A stretch of DNA of 44,943 bases, taken from an uncultured Devosia sp. Its GTDB lineage: Bacteria > Pseudomonadota > Alphaproteobacteria > Rhizobiales > Devosiaceae. The notes below the pieces were generated by a model. It saw only the letters and a list, made by a program, of their open reading frames with translations. It did no database searches and was not told the DNA's origin. The stretch is taken from assembly GCF_946479885.1 (NCBI RefSeq), contig NZ_CAMLHM010000032.1:1-44943 (forward strand). The letters run 5' to 3'. How positions within the stretch are numbered: position 1 is the first letter of the stretch; the number at the start of each line of letters is the position of its first letter. Below are positions 40,716 through 44,943 of the stretch, piece by piece. The position numbers and the translations under genes were made by a program.

Positions 40716-41312
40716 ATGGTCAAGCTCAACCGCATCTATACCAAAACCGGCGACGACGGCACGACGGGCCTGGTGCGCGGACCGCGCCGGCCGAAATACG
40801 ACCTGCGCGTCGAGGCCTATGGCACGGTGGACGAGGCCAATGCCAATGTCGGCATGGCCCGGCTCCACACCAGTTCCATGCCCAAGATCGACATGCTGCT
40901 GGCCCGCATCCAGAATGACCTGTTCGATGTCGGTTCGGATCTGGCGACACCTGGCGCCGACGATCCGGCGGCGGAGTATCCGACGCTGCGCATCCGCCCG
41001 GTGCAGACGGAATTTCTCGAAAAGCAGATCGACCACTACAATCGCGATATCGAGCCGCTCAAGAGCTTCATCCTGCCCGGCGGTTCACCGCTGGCGGCGG
41101 CCCTGCATGTCGCGCGCACCGTGACCCGGCGAGCCGAGCGAATCACGGTCGAGCTGGCGGCGGCTGAAGCCGATACGAGCCCCGAGGCCGTGCGCTATCT
41201 CAATCGCCTGTCCGACCTGCTGTTTGTGCTGGGCCGCGTGGCCAACAGCAATGGCGTCAAGGACGTGCTGTGGGTGCCGGGCAACTATGGCGATGTGAAG
41301 AAGGGCGGGTAA
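40716..41312 (+). CDS. Cob(I)yrinic acid a,c-diamide adenosyltransferase, PduO type
   Basis: The 198-residue protein opens MVKLNRIYTKTGDDGTTGLVRGPRRPKYDLRVEAYGTVDEANANVG, the diagnostic PduO-type ATR start with the ATP-binding TKTGDDGTTG, and ends RVANSNGVKDVLWVPG. SFILPGGSPLAAALHVARTVTRRAER carries the conserved Arg/Glu active-site helix. It adenosylates cob(I)alamin to coenzyme B12. In an operon with the twin-TM protein gene; a rhomboid gene follows after a repeat. Confidence 0.94.
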   Translation: MVKLNRIYTKTGDDGTTGLVRGPRRPKYDLRVEAYGTVDEANANVGMARLHTSSMPKIDMLLARIQNDLFDVGSDLATPGADDPAAEYPTLRIRPVQTEFLEKQIDHYNRDIEPLKSFILPGGSPLAAALHVARTVTRRAERITVELAAAEADTSPEAVRYLNRLSDLLFVLGRVANSNGVKDVLWVPGNYGDVKKGG

Positions 41313-41327
41313 GTTCTGGCACTGCCC

Positions 41328-41455
41328 ACCCTCCCCCTTGAGGGGAGGGTAGCGACGCTCGGCCCGAAGGGCCGTAGCAGAGCTGGGGTGGGGGTGGTTA
41401 TGTGGCCCATTGGAGGACCCCCTCCCTCAATCCCTCCCCTCAAGGGGGAGGGAGG
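41328..41455. repeat. Family C inverted repeat between ATR and rhomboid genes
   Basis: CCCTCCCCCTTGAGGGGAGGG near 41330 and CCCTCCCCTCAAGGGGGAGGG near 41433 are opposite-facing hairpins. GGCCCGAAGGGCC and GCTGGGGTGGGGGTGG lie between. It resembles the unit at 25246-25364 in architecture and may separate the two transcripts. Confidence 0.75.
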
Positions 41456-41521
41456 CGAAGGAACTGAACTCCAGGGTGCGTGCGCCACCATGGCGGGGCT
41501 CTCAAATGACGGACGAAACGC

Positions 41522-42205
41522 ATGTTCCTGCCGCTGCATGATGCCAATCGCATCCGCCATATCCGCTTCCCCTATGTCAATTACGGGCTGATCGGCGTCA
41601 CCACGCTGTGCTTCCTGCTGCAATCGGTGTTGCCGCAGGCGGCGTTCGACCAGGCGACCATCGATTTCGGCATGATCCCCATCGTGGTACGCAACGTCTA
41701 TCCGCAGCCGGTGCCCTGGCTGCCCGATTGGGCGACGCTGGTGACCTATGCGTTCCTGCATGCCGACTGGCTGCATCTGCTCAGCAACATGCTGTTTCTC
41801 TGGGTGTTCGGCGACAATATCGAAGATGCCATGGGGCATATCAAATATCTGCTGTTCTACCTCGCCTGTGCGGTCTGCGCGGCCCTGGCGCACCTGGCCT
41901 TCAACATGGGTGACAACGGTCCGCTGATCGGTGCGTCTGGCGCCGTGGCGGGGGTGATGGGCGCCTATATCCTGCTCTATCCGCACGCCCGCGTCTTCGT
42001 GCTGGCCCGGCTGGTTATCCCCATTCCGCTGCCGGTTCCCGCCTTCTGGATGCTCGGCTTCTGGGTGGCGACGCAATTGTTCTATGTCGTGGTCGGCTCG
42101 GATCAACCGGTCGCCTGGTGGGCGCATCTGGGCGGTTTTGCCGCCGGACTGGTGCTGGCCGCAGGCTTCCGGCGGCGCGAGGTGGCCCTGCTGGGCGGGC
42201 GCTGA
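41522..42205 (+). CDS. Rhomboid-family intramembrane serine protease
   Basis: The 227-residue protein has six membrane helices. The catalytic serine is in GASGAVAGVMGAY and the histidine in WWAHLGGFAAG; YAFLHADWLHLLSNMLFLWVFGDNIE contributes the conserved helix-2 His-x-x-x-Asn. It cleaves substrates within the membrane; the substrate is unknown. The start is ATG 41522. It is in good general agreement with bacterial rhomboids that lack accessory domains. Confidence 0.92.
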   Translation: MFLPLHDANRIRHIRFPYVNYGLIGVTTLCFLLQSVLPQAAFDQATIDFGMIPIVVRNVYPQPVPWLPDWATLVTYAFLHADWLHLLSNMLFLWVFGDNIEDAMGHIKYLLFYLACAVCAALAHLAFNMGDNGPLIGASGAVAGVMGAYILLYPHARVFVLARLVIPIPLPVPAFWMLGFWVATQLFYVVVGSDQPVAWWAHLGGFAAGLVLAAGFRRREVALLGGR

Positions 42206-42315
42206 CCTGTCGAGCAGGTCCGCGCAAGTTTCACTAAATTGCCATGATTGCCCAAGGTTTTGTTCATACCCCATCCCTAGAGTCGATGGTGGACTGTCAG
42301 CAAAAGGAGTCCGGC

Positions 42316-42498
42316 GTGAATACCGACCTCTCGTCGCAGATCATGCAGATGAACAGCAGCAAGCTGCAGAACAGCGTGCAGATTGCCGTGTTCAAGAAAG
42401 CGCATGAAATGCAGCAGGACCTGGTCAACACCCTGATCCAGGTATCGCAATCGGCGCCGCCGCCCGGCCAGGGCACGCGCGTCGACAAGACAGCCTAG
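42316..42498 (+). CDS. YjfB-like small protein (putative motility protein)
   Basis: The 60-residue protein begins at GTG 42316, with AAAGGAG 6-7 nt upstream. It has a helical SSKLQNSVQIAVFKKAHEMQQDLVNTLIQ core and a Pro-rich QSAPPPGQGTRVDKTA tail, matching the YjfB family. That family is called putative motility protein without firm evidence. No flagellar or chemotaxis gene is in the window. Seven bases separate it from the next small gene. Confidence 0.7.
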   Translation: MNTDLSSQIMQMNSSKLQNSVQIAVFKKAHEMQQDLVNTLIQVSQSAPPPGQGTRVDKTA

Positions 42499-42505
42499 GG
42501 CCGCC

Positions 42506-42724
42506 ATGAGCGCCCTGGGAGTGAGCCCATCTGTCATGATCAACCGCATCGTGGCGCGCGAAGGCGACACGGCAACCCCGCATCTGGCCAAGGTCGCCAA
42601 GCTGCGCGCCGACCTGATGGCCGCTGCCGATGCCGAGCAAGCCAAGGCCGCGCTGACCAGCCCCACGGGAGAAGCCGAACCCGTGTTGATCGATTCCGGC
42701 GCCGTCGTCGACCGGCTGATCTAG
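42506..42724 (+). CDS. Unrecognised 72-aa protein downstream of YjfB-like gene
   Basis: The frame encodes MSALGVSPSVMINRIVAREGDTATPHLAKVAKLRADLMAAADAEQ... with two amphipathic helices, no membrane segment, and the tail LIDSGAVVDRLI. It starts 7 nt after the YjfB-like gene on the same strand, which supports co-transcription; its SD is weak. No family recognised. Coding is plausible rather than certain. Confidence 0.5.
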   Translation: MSALGVSPSVMINRIVAREGDTATPHLAKVAKLRADLMAAADAEQAKAALTSPTGEAEPVLIDSGAVVDRLI

Positions 42725-42784
42725 CCCCAACCCATTCGCGCAGTTCCCGCGGCCGACCCGCGGGAACGCCTCGTTACGCCGGGA

Positions 42785-44943
42785 CTAGACTGGCAGCATC
42801 AGGGTCGTCGTCCGCGCCAGCCTGGCGCTGAGCGGCAGCTCGACCGACGACAGCCCGACCCGCAGGGTGAAGCTGCCATTTTCCAACAGCCAATGCCTGG
42901 CCTGGACCCGATAGAAGGCAAAGGCGCGGGCATCGAGGGTCATCGTAACCTGCCGGCTTTCCCCCGCCTTGAGCTGGACCTTGCGGAAGGCCTTGAGCTC
43001 CTTGGCCGGGCGGGGATCGGACGACACGTCGTCGGACACGTAAAGCTGCACCACCGCGGCCCCGTCGCGCTCCGAGGTATTGGTCACCGTCACGCCGACC
43101 ATCACAGTGCCCTCGGCCTCGAACTCGGTATCGTCGACGGTGAGGTCGCTGACTGCGAAGCTGGCATAGCCCAGACCGAAGCCGAACGGGAACAGTGGCG
43201 TCATGCCCAGCCGGTCATAGTGGCGGTAGCCCACGAAGATGCCCTCCTCATAGCGCACCTTGCCCTCCACGCCGGGATAGACTTCGCGGTCCTGGCTATG
43301 GGCAGGATTGTCGGCCCAGCGCACCGGGAAGGTCTGGGGCAGGCGGCCGGAGGGCTCGGCGGCGCCAGTCAAGACATCGGCGATGGCATTGCCGGCCTCC
43401 TGGCCCGGATACCAGGCTTGGATCAGCGCGGCGACCGAGCCGATCCACGGCATTTCCACCGGTCCACCGGTCTGCATGACCACAATCGTATTGGGGTTGG
43501 CATTGGCGATGGCGGCCACCAGTTCGTTCTGCCGGCCCGGCAGGTCGATCGAGGGCAGGTCGGAACCCTCGGTGTCCCATTCGCCATTGCGGCCGATGAA
43601 GACGATGGCGGTATCGGCATTGCGCGCGACACGGACTGCTTCCGCTATGGCGTCGTCACCGAGCGGCTTGCCGATACCGGCGGCAAAGGCGGCCAGGCCC
43701 AGCGTGGCAAAAGCCTTGGTGGCGAATTCGATCACCACCTGATAGGCGCGACCGGCCTCCAGGTCGATCGTGCCCACCACCTCGTCGCAGCCCTCCTCGA
43801 AGAAGGTGCGGCCCTTCTGCCAGTTGGTCCAGGCGTCGGCGATCAACTTCCCGTCGACATAGACCTTGGCAAAGCCGGCCGAATAGACGCCGACGCGATG
43901 GGTGCCGGAGGTTTCGGGGGTGAAGCTGCCGCTGAGGCGAGCCGAGAAGTGCAGTGGATCGACCTTGCCATCGGCGATGTGGCCAATCCAGAAGGCCTGC
44001 GCCTCGTCCTGGCTGGCGACGTGCGCCGGCTCGCCGCTGAGCTTTTCGTTGGCGAAGTATTCGACCTTGAAATTGCCCTTCAGCACGGGCTCGAAGCGGT
44101 GGTTGGTGCAGCCGGCCGCGTAGCGCAACCGATCTTCGCCTACGGCCGACACCAGACCCTGCCAGGGCGAGATGCGATAATGCGCGTTGAGCTGGGCGCT
44201 GCCGCCACCCATGATCTGGGCGATCTTCGCATTGGGTCCGATAACGGCGATACTGCCATCGCCCCTCAGCGGCAGGGCGCCATTATTCTTGAGCAGCACC
44301 GCCGCCTCGGCGCCGGCACGGCGGATCAGGGCGCGATGCTCGGGGCGGTCGTCGGCCTTCTCCTGCCAGATGCTGTGGTCATCGAGCGAGCCGACGCGTT
44401 GCATCAGCCGCAGCATGTTGATCACCCGCTCGCGCAAGGTGGCCTCACTGACGGCGCCCGAATTGATCGCATCGATCAGTTTCTGGCCGCGATCGCGCGG
44501 CGGACCGGGCATTTCGAGGTCGAGTCCGGCATTGACCGTTTCGGCCGTCGAATGGCTGCCGAACCAGTCCGACATGACGATGCCGTCATAGCCCCAATCG
44601 TTGCGCAGGACGTCGCTCAGAAGCCACTCATTTTCGGAGGTAAAGGTGCCGTTGAGCCGATTATACGAGCTCATGACGCCCCAGGTGTCGGCCTTCTTGA
44701 CCGCCCATTCGAAGGGGATGAGGTAGATTTCGCGCAGACTGCGCTCATCGATCTCGCTCGAAATCGTGGTGCGCTCGATCTCGCTCTCGTTGCCGACGAA
44801 ATGCTTGATGGTGGCCCCGATGCCCTGCTCCTGCAGGCCTACAATATAGGCCACCGCCAGTTCGCCCGAGAGAACGGGATCTTCCGAATAGCACTCGAAA
44901 TTGCGGCCGTTGGTCACCGAGCGGTGGATGTTGACGGTGGGCG
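42785..44943 (-). CDS. GH3 beta-glucosidase with PA14 insert, N-terminus outside window
   Basis: The frame is open to the window edge (PTVNIHRSVTNGRNFECYSEDP at the truncated end) and encodes 718 residues of a GH3 enzyme that is normally about 830. Seen are KHFVGNESEIERTT, the nucleophile Asp in VMSDWFGSHS (codon 44569-44567), a PA14-type insertion (FKVEYFANEKLSGEPAHVAS... GTHRVGVYSAGFAKVYVDGKLIAD) within the second domain, VMQTGGPVEMPW, and a C-terminal fibronectin III-like domain. It hydrolyses beta-glucosides; PA14 may bind carbohydrate near the active site. No signal peptide can be judged since the start is missing. Confidence 0.94.
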   Translation of the reverse strand, partial: PTVNIHRSVTNGRNFECYSEDPVLSGELAVAYIVGLQEQGIGATIKHFVGNESEIERTTISSEIDERSLREIYLIPFEWAVKKADTWGVMSSYNRLNGTFTSENEWLLSDVLRNDWGYDGIVMSDWFGSHSTAETVNAGLDLEMPGPPRDRGQKLIDAINSGAVSEATLRERVINMLRLMQRVGSLDDHSIWQEKADDRPEHRALIRRAGAEAAVLLKNNGALPLRGDGSIAVIGPNAKIAQIMGGGSAQLNAHYRISPWQGLVSAVGEDRLRYAAGCTNHRFEPVLKGNFKVEYFANEKLSGEPAHVASQDEAQAFWIGHIADGKVDPLHFSARLSGSFTPETSGTHRVGVYSAGFAKVYVDGKLIADAWTNWQKGRTFFEEGCDEVVGTIDLEAGRAYQVVIEFATKAFATLGLAAFAAGIGKPLGDDAIAEAVRVARNADTAIVFIGRNGEWDTEGSDLPSIDLPGRQNELVAAIANANPNTIVVMQTGGPVEMPWIGSVAALIQAWYPGQEAGNAIADVLTGAAEPSGRLPQTFPVRWADNPAHSQDREVYPGVEGKVRYEEGIFVGYRHYDRLGMTPLFPFGFGLGYASFAVSDLTVDDTEFEAEGTVMVGVTVTNTSERDGAAVVQLYVSDDVSSDPRPAKELKAFRKVQLKAGESRQVTMTLDARAFAFYRVQARHWLLENGSFTLRVGLSSVELPLSARLARTTTLMLPV

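Overview
The window looks like chromosomal DNA of a GC-rich alphaproteobacterium of the order Hyphomicrobiales (Rhizobiales). A Devosia-like organism is my best guess. Pointers to this are the gene pairings (methyltransferase/gloB divergent, tyrC-hisC with a DUF2125 gene, ftsE-ftsX near a MJ0042 zinc-ribbon gene and a single-domain receiver, twin-transmembrane protein with a PduO-type adenosyltransferase), an alphaproteobacterial-type SOS box (GTTC-N7-GTTC), and the intergenic palindromic repeats. The genus is inference; the order is better supported. I see no rRNA, tRNA, CRISPR array, insertion sequence or prophage, and no gene-free stretch over 300 bases.

Layout. 1-2145 is the 3' part of pyruvate carboxylase, closed by a terminator that also faces an opposing run of five minus-strand genes (DUF4287, GH43 arabinanase, GNAT, YkvA/DUF1232, EVE). 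4875-8714 holds ispG, a PACE-type efflux protein, and the minus operon ispA-MOSC-ybaK. 8894-14262 has mtgA, a ChaC cyclotransferase, a DUF2125 protein, and the overlapping hisC-tyrC pair for His/Tyr synthesis. 13531-18001 carries a methyltransferase/gloB divergent pair, a small basic protein behind an unusual promoter-like or hairpin element, a four-helix membrane protein, fumC and rpmF. 18243-22775 is an SOS-box-controlled orphan gene, then plsC-ftsX-ftsE, opposed by a MJ0042 zinc-ribbon membrane protein and a CpdR-like receiver. 22798-28303 holds an AlkZ-like winged-helix protein, lysA, a second ChaC, argH and a TlpA thioredoxin.

28337-34990 has a DJ-1/PfpI protein, a D,D-carboxypeptidase, an Omp25/31-type barrel, an MFS transporter, a DUF72 protein, a PAS-only protein with a CxxC-PWH signature, and DsbB. 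34987-37565 is a parDE toxin-antitoxin operon with a perfect 11-bp operator palindrome, an HNH endonuclease, and an esterase-alkA operon. 37579-42724 has gluQ, an NAD(P)-binding oxidoreductase with a divergent LysR regulator, a twin-TM protein with cobalamin adenosyltransferase, a rhomboid protease and a YjfB-like small protein. 42785 to the end is a GH3 beta-glucosidase with an inserted PA14 domain, truncated by the window edge.

Most of the content is housekeeping: amino-acid, isoprenoid, envelope and tRNA-quality functions. The less ordinary signals are regulatory. They are a perfect 13-bp hairpin burying the EVE gene's Shine-Dalgarno and start codon, a LexA box overlapping a sigma70 -10 in front of an unrecognised 114-aa protein, and a -24/-12 (sigma54) match nested in a hairpin ahead of an 83-aa basic protein. 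The parDE operator and at least three families of dispersed inverted repeats complete the list. Predictions come from reading motifs and translated sequence only; no database search was run.
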